A stretch of 32,507 bases of DNA from Bacillota bacterium. Lineage in GTDB: Bacteria; Bacillota; Bacilli; Paenibacillales; Paenibacillaceae. A model generated the notes under the pieces. The model did not search any database. It worked only from the letters and a program-made list of their open reading frames with translations, and had not been told where the DNA came from. Each line of letters begins with the position of its first letter. Position 1 is the first letter of the stretch. Made by a program: the position numbers and the translations under genes. Positions 1 through 7,523 of the stretch are shown piece by piece. Location: NCBI GenBank assembly GCA_023386495.1, contig JAEWJS010000047.1, forward strand, positions 1-32,507, in the 5' to 3' direction.

Positions 1-72
1 GATAGGATCCATGCATTCATTCGCGACAGCAGTTATCTGGATGAAGCGCTGCTGTTAAAATCGAGGTTGTGA
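1..72 (+). CDS. 3' end of an unidentified upstream gene
   Basis: The first 72 bases read as an open frame ending in TGA at 70-72, giving a 23-residue C-terminus ending LLLKSRL. The Nudix ribosome binding site (GGAGG near 73-78) starts right at this stop codon, which is the usual spacing inside an operon, so a gene entering from the left is plausible. The piece is too short to assign a family. An accidental open frame cannot be excluded. Confidence 0.4.
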   Translation, partial: DRIHAFIRDSSYLDEALLLKSRL

Positions 73-85
73 AGGAGGTTGCGCA

Positions 86-523
86 ATGTTCATCGTTAAC
101 GTGGAAGGGGCAATATTTCGCGGGGATCGGTGGTTGGTCGTGAAGCGAAGCGCGCAAGAATCGCATGCTGCCGGCACGCTGGCGCTCGTCGGCGGCAAAG
201 TCGAGGATGAGGGCAGTTCCGAAGACATTCTAGAGCGAACGCTAATCCGTGAGATCGACGAAGAAGTAGGCATACGCGTGAAAGAGCAGCTTTACTATGT
301 CAGAAGCACGTCATTTACGATAGATGATGGCCGTCCTGTCATAGATGTCGTCTTCCTATGTGAATATGCAAGTGGAGACGCGTGGAACAAGAGTCCGGAT
401 GAAGTGGATGGAGTGTTCTGGATGACCTATGAAGAGATCATGAGCGATCCGAATTCGCCGGTGTGGCTTAGCGATAATGTGAGAGAAGCGGAAGCCATTC
501 GTCAGGGGTTGGATCTACGATGA
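86..523 (+). CDS. Nudix hydrolase
   Basis: This 145-residue protein should hydrolyse a nucleoside diphosphate linked to another group (substrate unknown). The Nudix box is recognisable: a GGKVE segment at about residues 36-40 followed by REIDEEVGI at about 55-63, which holds the Mg2+-binding REUXEE core. The stretch between the two halves is a few residues longer than the classic GX5EX7REUXEEXGU spacing, as in some Nudix subfamilies. The ATG at 86 has a strong AAGGAGG site about 8 bases upstream. The stop overlaps the ATG of the next gene (ATGA at 520-523), so the two are translationally coupled. Coupling to a nucleotide-kinase-like protein suggests nucleotide salvage or clean-up, which is inference. 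Confidence 0.85.
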   Translation: MFIVNVEGAIFRGDRWLVVKRSAQESHAAGTLALVGGKVEDEGSSEDILERTLIREIDEEVGIRVKEQLYYVRSTSFTIDDGRPVIDVVFLCEYASGDAWNKSPDEVDGVFWMTYEEIMSDPNSPVWLSDNVREAEAIRQGLDLR

Positions 524-1137
524 TTCGCGGCGTAATAATCGAAGGCTTATCGACTGCAGGGAAAACGTCTGTATTCACAGCTATCAGGAATATACATAGT
601 CGTAGAAGCGACGCCGAGCGAACGGTGATCGCGATTAGTGAGCATTATTCGCAAGTTTTGCATTCGTATCATGGTGAGCTAAGGTCGATGAACAAGGACG
701 AACATATTCAGCTCTTGAACGGCCACGTGCAATATCTTGAACAACAGTGCAACTGGATTGAATCACTGGGCCATTCGAAGCGATCGAACGGAATCTTCTA
801 CTTGCTTGAGCGATTTCATCTGAATCATCGTGCTGCATTCGAGAATGATGCAGAGATTGAACGAATGGAAGAACGATTGCTTATGCTGAATCCACGTTGT
901 GTACTATTGACCTTGTCTCCCCATGCCGTGGAATCCAGGTATATCGAGAGCCGCGGCGAAGCGTGGAAGTCTTATGCGATGAACGGTCACGCTTCAATAG
1001 CTGATGCGTGCGAGAGTTTCTTGGCGACTCAAGAGAGAATGCGTGCCTGCGCAAGGAAGTCGCTTATCCCTACAATTGAGATTAATACGGATGATGGGGA
1101 TTGGGGGGCTTACGCGAGCGCAATTCTAGGAGAATAG
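520..1137 (+). CDS. P-loop nucleotide kinase-like protein
   Basis: The protein has 205 residues. A Walker A motif (GLSTAGKT) lies at residues 9-16, directly after a hydrophobic first beta strand, as in thymidylate and deoxynucleoside kinases. An ERFH motif near residue 97 resembles the DR(Y/F)H substrate-base motif of that superfamily, and an arginine-rich lid-like stretch (RYIESRGEAW) lies near residue 145. The substrate cannot be told from sequence. Translation is coupled to the Nudix gene by a 4-base overlap (ATGA). No separate promoter is seen, so the two are probably one operon. Confidence 0.7.
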   Translation: MIRGVIIEGLSTAGKTSVFTAIRNIHSRRSDAERTVIAISEHYSQVLHSYHGELRSMNKDEHIQLLNGHVQYLEQQCNWIESLGHSKRSNGIFYLLERFHLNHRAAFENDAEIERMEERLLMLNPRCVLLTLSPHAVESRYIESRGEAWKSYAMNGHASIADACESFLATQERMRACARKSLIPTIEINTDDGDWGAYASAILGE

Positions 1138-1234
1138 TTGAGCGTTCGATTCTATTTAGTAGACGAGATCTATCTGTGGTAATATTTGCCTAACGATATT
1201 ATTTCATTCACAGAGAGAGGGGTAAGGTTAGTTC

Positions 1235-1645
1235 ATGAATACGAATAATCCTGCGGGCTTCTGGATTCGATTGCTCGCCTTGATTCTTGATGCAGTTATC
1301 ATTGCCATTCCGCTCACGATCATCTCGCTAGTCATCCCAGGGGATTCACAAGACGAATATATTACGGATATTCTGTCGTTCTTGTATACGCTGCTGACAC
1401 CGGTGTTCTGGAACGGCTACACGATTGGCAAGCGAATCTGCGGGATCCGCATCGTCAAAGTCAGCGACGGACAGGGGCCAGGCCTCGGCACGATGCTGTT
1501 GCGCAACGTGTTGGCGGGCATCATCTACGTCGTAACGCTCGGCATCGCCGTAATTGTAAGTGCTGTAATGGTCGCTGCGCGCGAAGACAAACGTTCGCTG
1601 CATGATTTCATAGCCGGAACGGAAGTTGTGTATGAGAGGCTTTAA
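1235..1645 (+). CDS. RDD family membrane protein
   Basis: This is a 136-residue integral membrane protein. The N-terminus has the RDD signature: an Arg in the first amphipathic segment (about residue 10) and an Asp inside the first hydrophobic helix (ALILDAVIIAIP, about 15-26). Further membrane segments follow at about 45-62 and 88-113, with the conserved GKRICGIRIV strand between them. RDD proteins are small membrane proteins proposed to act in ion or solute transport; the family gives no specific function. A GAGAGAGGGG site precedes the ATG. The 97-base gap upstream suggests its own promoter, but I see no convincing -35/-10 pair. Confidence 0.8.
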   Translation: MNTNNPAGFWIRLLALILDAVIIAIPLTIISLVIPGDSQDEYITDILSFLYTLLTPVFWNGYTIGKRICGIRIVKVSDGQGPGLGTMLLRNVLAGIIYVVTLGIAVIVSAVMVAAREDKRSLHDFIAGTEVVYERL

Positions 1646-1672
1646 TACATATTTTTCATTAGGCCGTATCCT

Positions 1673-1693
1673 TTAACGGAAAATGATCGTTAA
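1673..1693. promoter_or_regulatory. short inverted repeat upstream of the VOC/sigma/UvrA operon
   Basis: A perfect TTAACG-N9-CGTTAA inverted repeat lies between the RDD gene and the first VOC gene. It could be an operator for the operon beginning at 1749 or a weak hairpin. It has no T-run, so it is a poor terminator candidate. No clear sigma-A promoter accompanies it. Confidence 0.3.
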
Positions 1694-1748
1694 TTAGACT
1701 GTGGTTCAACGAGAGCCTATATATTCCATCATTCGAGGAGGATTCATC

Positions 1749-2171
1749 ATGGCACAAATCGCAGCGCGAGTAAGCGGCATATTCATTCCCGTAACAGACA
1801 TGCAACGCTCGACGGAGTGGTACCTGAACGTATTCGATCTAGAGGTCATCTCATTAGATGACATGTGTACCGGGCTAAAGTTCCCGAACGCGGAAACCAT
1901 CGTCAATCTCTGGAAGGTTGCGAAGAAGCAGCCGGTCGACTTCGATGCAGGATCCTACAGGATCTGCTATTTCAACTTCGAATCGTACGACATTCTTGCA
2001 TCTCGCGAATCGCTCCAAGAGAAGGGCGTTCAGATCAGTGAGCTTAACGATCACGGTTCCATCCGATTCTTCGATTGCTACGATCCGGACGGCAATGCGA
2101 TCAGCATCGTGGAAGAGATGCCATCATCGCCTTACTACGAGCATAAGCAGCGTGTTCGCAACCAGTCGTAA
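1749..2171 (+). CDS. VOC family protein (glyoxalase/bleomycin resistance fold), copy 1
   Basis: The protein has 140 residues from the ATG at 1749, chosen because GGAGG sits 8 bases upstream; an in-frame ATG at 1701 lacks a site. Two beta-alpha-beta3 modules are visible: the first starts at GIFIPVTDM with the EWY helix typical of VOC proteins, the second ends in the DPDGN turn (about residues 116-120). VOC proteins include metal-dependent glyoxalases and dioxygenases and metal-free drug-binding proteins such as bleomycin-binding BLMA; the sequence does not decide between these. The stop overlaps the sigma factor start by one base. It heads the operon VOC-sigma-UvrA-like. Confidence 0.85.
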   Translation: MAQIAARVSGIFIPVTDMQRSTEWYLNVFDLEVISLDDMCTGLKFPNAETIVNLWKVAKKQPVDFDAGSYRICYFNFESYDILASRESLQEKGVQISELNDHGSIRFFDCYDPDGNAISIVEEMPSSPYYEHKQRVRNQS

Positions 2172-2932
2172 TGCGGGAGTCGCATGACGACGGACAAGAT
2201 TATGAGCGCTTCGCAGAAGCATGCATGTTACATGAATCGACGCTTAGACGTTATTGCCAGATCAAGACCGGTTCCTCATGGGATGCCGAAGACTTGCTGC
2301 AGGATACGTTAGTCAAAGCCTTCCGCTGGCATACCCAGCATCCGGACAGGGAGATCACGAGAACCGTTCTGTTCCGGATTGCTGCCAATGCATGGATCGA
2401 TCTGTGCCGGGCAAGAAGTCGGAGCGTGCAGGCCTACGAATTGGACGAGCAGATGCTCGTCTCCTACACCGATTGGCATGTATCCGATGTTCGCGAGGCA
2501 TTGGAGTTGCTGGCGGATCATCTCGAACCGAGACAAGTGGTGCTTGTTCTATTGCATGATGTGTTCGGGTTCACCGCATCAGAGACTGCGAGCATGTTCG
2601 CGCTAAGCGAAGGAGCGGTTAAGGCCGCTCTCCACCGTGCCAGGCAGCGGTTGAAGCAGGCTGCGGATCGTCATCCGGAGAGCTGGAGCGAATCGCAGCC
2701 TGTTGTTAGGAGAGGTCTTCCGCTCGAAGTATTCGAATCGTTCGTCGCGGCATTTCGCAGGGCAGACCCGGCTGCAATCGTCGACTCTTATAAGACGATG
2801 GTCGCGGCAGGAGCGCAGATCGATTCGCTGTCTTTCCGCGGCTCAATCCTTTACTTCACCTTTAAAGATCCGGACGGAAATACGCTGATGATCACCGGTA
2901 AAGCAAAAACGCCAATATGCCGTAGGAAGTGA
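2171..2932 (+). CDS. ECF-type sigma factor with a half-VOC C-terminal module
   Basis: This 253-residue protein has sigma region 2 at about 20-80 (DAEDLLQDTLVKAF is the core-binding helix) and region 4 at about 115-165 (LSEGAVKAALHRARQRL is the -35 recognition helix). It should direct RNA polymerase to a specific set of promoters. The C-terminus is unusual. Residues about 187-200 resemble the start of the SnoaL-like extension found on some ECF factors, but residues about 200-245 read as the second half of a VOC domain, with a YKTMVAAGAQI helix and a YFTFKDPDGNTLMI ending. No anti-sigma gene is adjacent, so a C-terminal sensing or autoinhibitory role is possible (inference). The start ATG overlaps the previous stop by one base. 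Confidence 0.8.
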   Translation: MRESHDDGQDYERFAEACMLHESTLRRYCQIKTGSSWDAEDLLQDTLVKAFRWHTQHPDREITRTVLFRIAANAWIDLCRARSRSVQAYELDEQMLVSYTDWHVSDVREALELLADHLEPRQVVLVLLHDVFGFTASETASMFALSEGAVKAALHRARQRLKQAADRHPESWSESQPVVRRGLPLEVFESFVAAFRRADPAAIVDSYKTMVAAGAQIDSLSFRGSILYFTFKDPDGNTLMITGKAKTPICRRK

Positions 2933-2936
2933 CGCG

Positions 2937-5825
2937 TTGAAACAATTCATAGAGGTTCGAGGCGCAAGGCATCACAATTTACAGAACATCGATGTGAACA
3001 TCCCGCGCGATAAACTTACCGTTATTACAGGCGTAAGCGGATCAGGCAAATCCTCGCTTGCCTTCGACGTCATCTACGGCGAGGGACAGAGAAGGCTGCT
3101 GGAGTCGCTGTCTGCCTTCGCGAAAAGCCGGGTTCAACAGCCGCGGAAGCCTGACGTCGATTTTGTATTCGGACTATCTCCCGTCGTTGCGATCGAGCAG
3201 AAGAAGGGATCTGCCAATCCGCGCTCGACCGTCGGAACGATGACGGATATTAACGATTACGTGCGATTGCTGTACGCAGCTTGCGGGGAAGCCCATTGCC
3301 CATATTGCGGCACGCAGATCCCTGTGCACTCGCTAGCGCATATCGCCGAACGAATCGACGGACTGCCTGTCGGCACGCAGGTCATCCTATCGACTCCAAT
3401 CTCGACGACGGACGGTGCAGATGCAGAAATCTTGTTGGACGATCTTCGCCGCAAGGGCGGCCGAAGCGTCAGAATCAACGGGCAAATGCATTCGCTGGAC
3501 GATAAGCTGGCATTCGATGAAGATGCGGCATACAGCGTTGAGGCCGTATCGGAACCGCTATCGATTCGACCGGACATGTCCGAGGCGTTAACGGCCGTCC
3601 TTGAGAGCATCATGACGATTGGCGGAGACGGCTATGTCCAGCTCGATCTTGCAGGCGAGGAAGAGAACGGCGGCGAGCTCCGATCGTTCTTCGAAGGTCT
3701 GGGCTGCCCGGCGCATCGCCTGATCATGGGTGAGCTGCAGACGTCCCATTTTTCGTTCAACAATCCTGACAGCGCTTGCATAACCTGCGGGGGCATCGGG
3801 ATGTTCATGCGCGCCGATCCGAAGCTTCTCGTCCGCAATCCCGATAAGAGCATGAACAAAGGCGCATTCGATCCGCAGTTGTTCAATCCCTCGGGAACAA
3901 CGACTTGGCGTTGGCTTATGTTCTACAATCTGGCAAGACACTACGGGTTCAGTCTCGACACGCCGTTCAAGGATCTGCCCGAACACGCATCAGACATGCT
4001 GCTTCACGGAACGCGCGGGGAGCGGATACCGCTCTTGCTTCCCGAGGATGCGCAGCCTGCCTTGGACAAGTATGCCGGACAGTCAGCCGGATTCATCGGG
4101 TATGTCAGTCAAGTGAACCGGGCTTATAAACAGTATCTGAAGCGGCCAGCCAAGACATGGGAAGACGAATTCTACGGCCGTATCATGGCGGAAACCGTGT
4201 GTCCCGACTGCGAAGGCAAGAAGCTGCGCCCACAGCGCTTATGCGTGACCGTGGGAGGCTTGGACATCTATGATTTCAGCATCATGCCGATCAAGGAGCT
4301 TGAGCCGTTCCTTCAGGCGCTCTCGCTCTCGCCGGGTAAGGAACAAGCAGGCCGGCAAATCGCGGATGAAATCAGGAAACGACTGTCTTTATTGATTGAT
4401 GTCGGCCTTGGATATCTCAATCTAGGAAGAAGATCGGACACGATATCGGGCGGCGAAGCGCAGCGATTGCGGCTCTCCACGCAGATCAGCTCCGGCTTGA
4501 TGGGCATGCTGTACGTGCTGGATGAACCCAGCATCGGTCTTCATGCGCGGGACACGGCACGCATCATCCATACCTTGAAGAATCTACGCGATATCGGCAA
4601 CACGATTATCGTCGTAGAGCATGACCCGGAGACGATTCGCAGCGCCGATCATATTATCGAGGTCGGTCCCGGAGCAGGCACGAGAGGCGGGACGATCGTC
4701 AGCGAAGGGTCAGTCGATGAGCTGTGCCGCAATGCGGCGTCCGTGACCGGCGCGTTCCTGTCCGGCGCCAGAGCAATTCCCGTCCCGCAGCAGCGTCGCA
4801 AGCCGAGCGGTCGAGTGTTGAGCATTGTAGGCGCAAGGGCCAACAACTTACGCAATATCGATCTTGACATTCCGCTTCAAGTGTTCGTGTGCGTGACCGG
4901 CGTGTCCGGATCCGGCAAGAGCTCGCTTATTAACGATATCGTGTATAAGAAGCTGCATGCCATGCTGCACAATCCGCGTGTCGTGCCGGGCGAGCATGAT
5001 GCGATCTTAGGCCACGAGCATCTGAATGCCGTCATCCATATCGATCAATCGCCGATCGGGCGGAGCACGCGTTCGAATCCGGCGACGTACGTCGGGATAT
5101 TCGACCGCATCCGCGAATGCTACGCAGATACCGAGGCGGCCGCGGATGCCGGACTGACCAAGATCGACTTCAGCTTCAACAATAAGAACGGCGGACGATG
5201 CGAGGTGTGCGAAGGAGAGGGAATCGTCACCACAGAGCTGCAATTCATGCCTGACGTGGAATCGCCGTGTCCAGCATGCAAGGGAGCACGATTCAGCAAG
5301 CGCGTGCTGGATGTTAGGATCAACGGCATGAATATCGCCGATGTCCTTGACATGAGCATTGAGGAAGCCGTGGCGTTTCTTGCCGACCGTCCCTATATCC
5401 TGCACAAGCTTACGATCATGAATCGACTAGGATTGGGCTACTTGAGATTAGGACAATCCTCGACTACGTTGTCCGGCGGCGAAGCGCAGCGCGTCAAGCT
5501 GGCTTCGGAGCTGGGCAAAATCAAGCGAGGCGCGCACAACTTATATATGCTGGACGAGCCGACGACCGGCTTGCACCTGCAAGATATTCAGAACTTAATC
5601 GATTGTCTCGACCAGCTCGTGAACGCCGGACATTCCGTGCTGGTCATCGAGCATCACTTGGAACTGATTAAGGTCGCGGATTATATCATCGACATGGGGC
5701 CTGAGGGCGGAAACGGCGGAGGCATGGTCGTCGCGCAAGGAACGCCGGAGGAAATATGCGCGATACCGGGCTCCCATACGGGGCGGTTCCTGAGTGAAAT
5801 TCTATATGCGAACACTACGATTTAA
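2937..5825 (+). CDS. UvrA-family ABC ATPase, full-length paralogue
   Basis: The protein has 962 residues from a TTG start at 2937, 4 bases after the sigma stop, with GGAAG upstream. UvrA is the damage-recognition ATPase of nucleotide excision repair. Both ABC modules are complete: Walker A1 GVSGSGKSS (32-40), signature SGGEAQR (about 503), Walker B LDEPSIGL (about 528), Walker A2 (about 655), the C-terminal zinc hook CEVC...CPAC (about 755-781), signature 2 (about 845) and LDEPTTGL (about 872). A UvrB-binding-size segment follows CPYC (about 121). The first zinc site reads CPAH...CITC, so one Cys appears replaced by His. No uvrB lies nearby and the neighbours are VOC and sigma genes, so I take it as a specialised paralogue, not the housekeeping uvrA. 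Confidence 0.88.
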   Translation: MKQFIEVRGARHHNLQNIDVNIPRDKLTVITGVSGSGKSSLAFDVIYGEGQRRLLESLSAFAKSRVQQPRKPDVDFVFGLSPVVAIEQKKGSANPRSTVGTMTDINDYVRLLYAACGEAHCPYCGTQIPVHSLAHIAERIDGLPVGTQVILSTPISTTDGADAEILLDDLRRKGGRSVRINGQMHSLDDKLAFDEDAAYSVEAVSEPLSIRPDMSEALTAVLESIMTIGGDGYVQLDLAGEEENGGELRSFFEGLGCPAHRLIMGELQTSHFSFNNPDSACITCGGIGMFMRADPKLLVRNPDKSMNKGAFDPQLFNPSGTTTWRWLMFYNLARHYGFSLDTPFKDLPEHASDMLLHGTRGERIPLLLPEDAQPALDKYAGQSAGFIGYVSQVNRAYKQYLKRPAKTWEDEFYGRIMAETVCPDCEGKKLRPQRLCVTVGGLDIYDFSIMPIKELEPFLQALSLSPGKEQAGRQIADEIRKRLSLLIDVGLGYLNLGRRSDTISGGEAQRLRLSTQISSGLMGMLYVLDEPSIGLHARDTARIIHTLKNLRDIGNTIIVVEHDPETIRSADHIIEVGPGAGTRGGTIVSEGSVDELCRNAASVTGAFLSGARAIPVPQQRRKPSGRVLSIVGARANNLRNIDLDIPLQVFVCVTGVSGSGKSSLINDIVYKKLHAMLHNPRVVPGEHDAILGHEHLNAVIHIDQSPIGRSTRSNPATYVGIFDRIRECYADTEAAADAGLTKIDFSFNNKNGGRCEVCEGEGIVTTELQFMPDVESPCPACKGARFSKRVLDVRINGMNIADVLDMSIEEAVAFLADRPYILHKLTIMNRLGLGYLRLGQSSTTLSGGEAQRVKLASELGKIKRGAHNLYMLDEPTTGLHLQDIQNLIDCLDQLVNAGHSVLVIEHHLELIKVADYIIDMGPEGGNGGGMVVAQGTPEEICAIPGSHTGRFLSEILYANTTI

Positions 5826-5828
5826 CCG

Positions 5829-5859
5829 TTGACATTAAAGTAACTTTAAGGTGTAAGAT
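5829..5859 (+). promoter_or_regulatory. MerR-type promoter with overlong spacer and perfect operator
   Basis: A consensus -35 (TTGACA, 5829-5834) and a -10 (TAAGAT, 5854-5859) are separated by 19 bases, not 17. The spacer contains the perfect 7-1-7 inverted repeat TTAAAGT-A-ACTTTAA (5835-5849). This is the diagnostic layout of promoters activated by MerR proteins, which twist the long spacer to realign the two boxes. It lies 40 bases upstream of the VOC gene at 5899, whose operon includes a MerR gene, so autoregulated, ligand-induced expression is strongly suggested. Confidence 0.88.
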
Positions 5860-5898
5860 TGAGGTGATTGTAGTATCCCAATAATTGGAGGTTCAAGT

Positions 5899-6699
5899 AT
5901 GAAACAACCTAGCTTTACTTTTGATGGAGGATTTATTATGGTGCCGACGGAACGGTTCCAGGAAGGTGTAGAATGGTACAAGCAACATATGGGTTGGGAA
6001 TTGATCGACACAGCCTTTAGCCCCGTAGGAATGAAAGCGTTCTTTCGTCTGCCGGCCGGGGGCCAAGTGAATCTAAAGTCATTCGAACTGGATCACGAAC
6101 ACTTCACGCCGGAAGGCTATGAGGAAGGCCATGTTCGATTCTGTTTCCGAACAGCTAACCTTGAGGAAGCTGCCGCTTATTTCCGGGGAGAAGGAATCGA
6201 CTGCTCGGATCCGGTCTTATTGCCGGACGGCCATTATGCAGCCGATTTGACCGCTTTTGCGGGAATCCGGCTCACATTGGTCGAGGATCGGGAATATGAA
6301 GGCAAATACCCGGGATCGCGAGCCATCAGCTATGCCTCGAAACCGCTGTGGCTTGGCGTTCGCGACTTGGAGGCATCAGCGGAATGGTACGGCCGAATAC
6401 TCGGGTTGAAGCGCGCAGAGATTAGCTTCCACAATCAAGGCTTCTCGCTTCTCGGCGAGCAGGACGGGGGCTGGGATTACGTATGGCTCGAGCAGATTCG
6501 GCAGACGGGTCCGGTCGTTCGGTCGAACCCCGGTGCCCGTATGTATTTCGTGATTCGGGACAGAGATGCATTCTTCGATACGAGACGCTGGTTGATTGAA
6601 CAAGGAGTCGAAGCGACCGAGCCGGTCGGTGACCGTTGGACGGGCTTTCATTTTCATGACCCGGACGGCAATCGGCTGAATGTATGGAATTATTATTAA
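5899..6699 (+). CDS. tandem two-domain VOC family protein, copy 2
   Basis: The 266-residue protein carries two VOC units. The first runs from about residue 10 (GGFIMVPTERF, EWYKQHMGW) to about 135; the second runs from about 150 (LWLGVRDLEASAEWYGRILGL) to the C-terminus, ending in HDPDGNRLNVW. Tandem VOC units can form the pseudo-dimer that encloses a substrate or drug. GGAGG lies about 8 bases before the ATG. It is the first gene after the MerR-type promoter and is 24 bases from the merR gene, so it is a likely direct target of that regulator. The ligand is unknown. Confidence 0.85.
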   Translation: MKQPSFTFDGGFIMVPTERFQEGVEWYKQHMGWELIDTAFSPVGMKAFFRLPAGGQVNLKSFELDHEHFTPEGYEEGHVRFCFRTANLEEAAAYFRGEGIDCSDPVLLPDGHYAADLTAFAGIRLTLVEDREYEGKYPGSRAISYASKPLWLGVRDLEASAEWYGRILGLKRAEISFHNQGFSLLGEQDGGWDYVWLEQIRQTGPVVRSNPGARMYFVIRDRDAFFDTRRWLIEQGVEATEPVGDRWTGFHFHDPDGNRLNVWNYY

Positions 6700-6723
6700 T
6701 CAATGCCGAGTCGAGGGTGAGCT

Positions 6724-7494
6724 ATGGATCAAGCGATGACGATTCAACAATTCTCGAACAGGACCGGCTTACCCGCAAGTACGCTTCGTTACTATGAGAA
6801 GGAGCGGTTGATAGAGCCGCACATCCGAGGGGCGAACGGGTATAGGCTCTACACGGAAGAGCAGATTCCCATCGCGCTAACGATCCATTCGCTTCGACTG
6901 TCGGATGTCGGCTTGCGTGACATTCGTTCATTCTTGGAATGCGGCGAACGGGAGCGTGAGGGGTGGCTGCGCAAATGGCGGGAAGAAATCGACGCCAAAC
7001 TATCGGCTATGCACATCGCCAGGCAGTATTTGCATGGCATCGATGCGGATGATCAGACTGTCAGGTTGGTCAAGTGGGAGTATTCTGTACAGTTCGTATG
7101 GTACCCTGTAACCGTCGATCGGGTTATGTTTCCTTATGCTGAGGCGATCAAGGATACGGCATCGTTATGCTATCGCCAATTCGGTGTTCAACCTAATGAG
7201 GCCTATGTGCGAACGATTTCCGCTGATCGAGCATCCATGACCGGAAACATCGGATACCGATTGCCTGAGGGGATAAGTATGAATAGGAGCACGGATGAGG
7301 ATTTCATGCTTCAGGAGCATCCTCCCGCATTGTTCGTAACGCTGGAATGCATGGCTTCGGATGCATTCGTCTGCTTCAACCTTATGCTGCTTATTCACAA
7401 GTTCGGCTTCGAGCCAACCGGCCTGAAGCTGGAACGGTACAGGTTGAATAACCTTTCGCAGTATCAATGGATGATTCCCGTTCTGCATATATAA
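6724..7494 (+). CDS. MerR family transcriptional regulator with effector-binding domain
   Basis: The protein has 256 residues. The N-terminal winged helix-turn-helix is typical of MerR: TIQQFSNRTGLPASTLRYYE (about 6-25), followed by GYRLYTEEQI and a long dimerisation helix at about 75-115. The C-terminal 140 residues look like a GyrI/BmrR-type small-molecule domain, ending in a YQWMIPV strand. No metal-binding Cys cluster is seen, so an organic ligand is more likely than a metal (inference). It sits between the tandem VOC gene and the short UvrA-like gene, with gaps of 24 and 29 bases, downstream of the promoter at 5829-5859 that has the matching architecture. Confidence 0.88.
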   Translation: MDQAMTIQQFSNRTGLPASTLRYYEKERLIEPHIRGANGYRLYTEEQIPIALTIHSLRLSDVGLRDIRSFLECGEREREGWLRKWREEIDAKLSAMHIARQYLHGIDADDQTVRLVKWEYSVQFVWYPVTVDRVMFPYAEAIKDTASLCYRQFGVQPNEAYVRTISADRASMTGNIGYRLPEGISMNRSTDEDFMLQEHPPALFVTLECMASDAFVCFNLMLLIHKFGFEPTGLKLERYRLNNLSQYQWMIPVLHI

Positions 7495-7523
7495 GCCTAA
7501 TCTCAGAGTAGAGGAAGTCGCGA

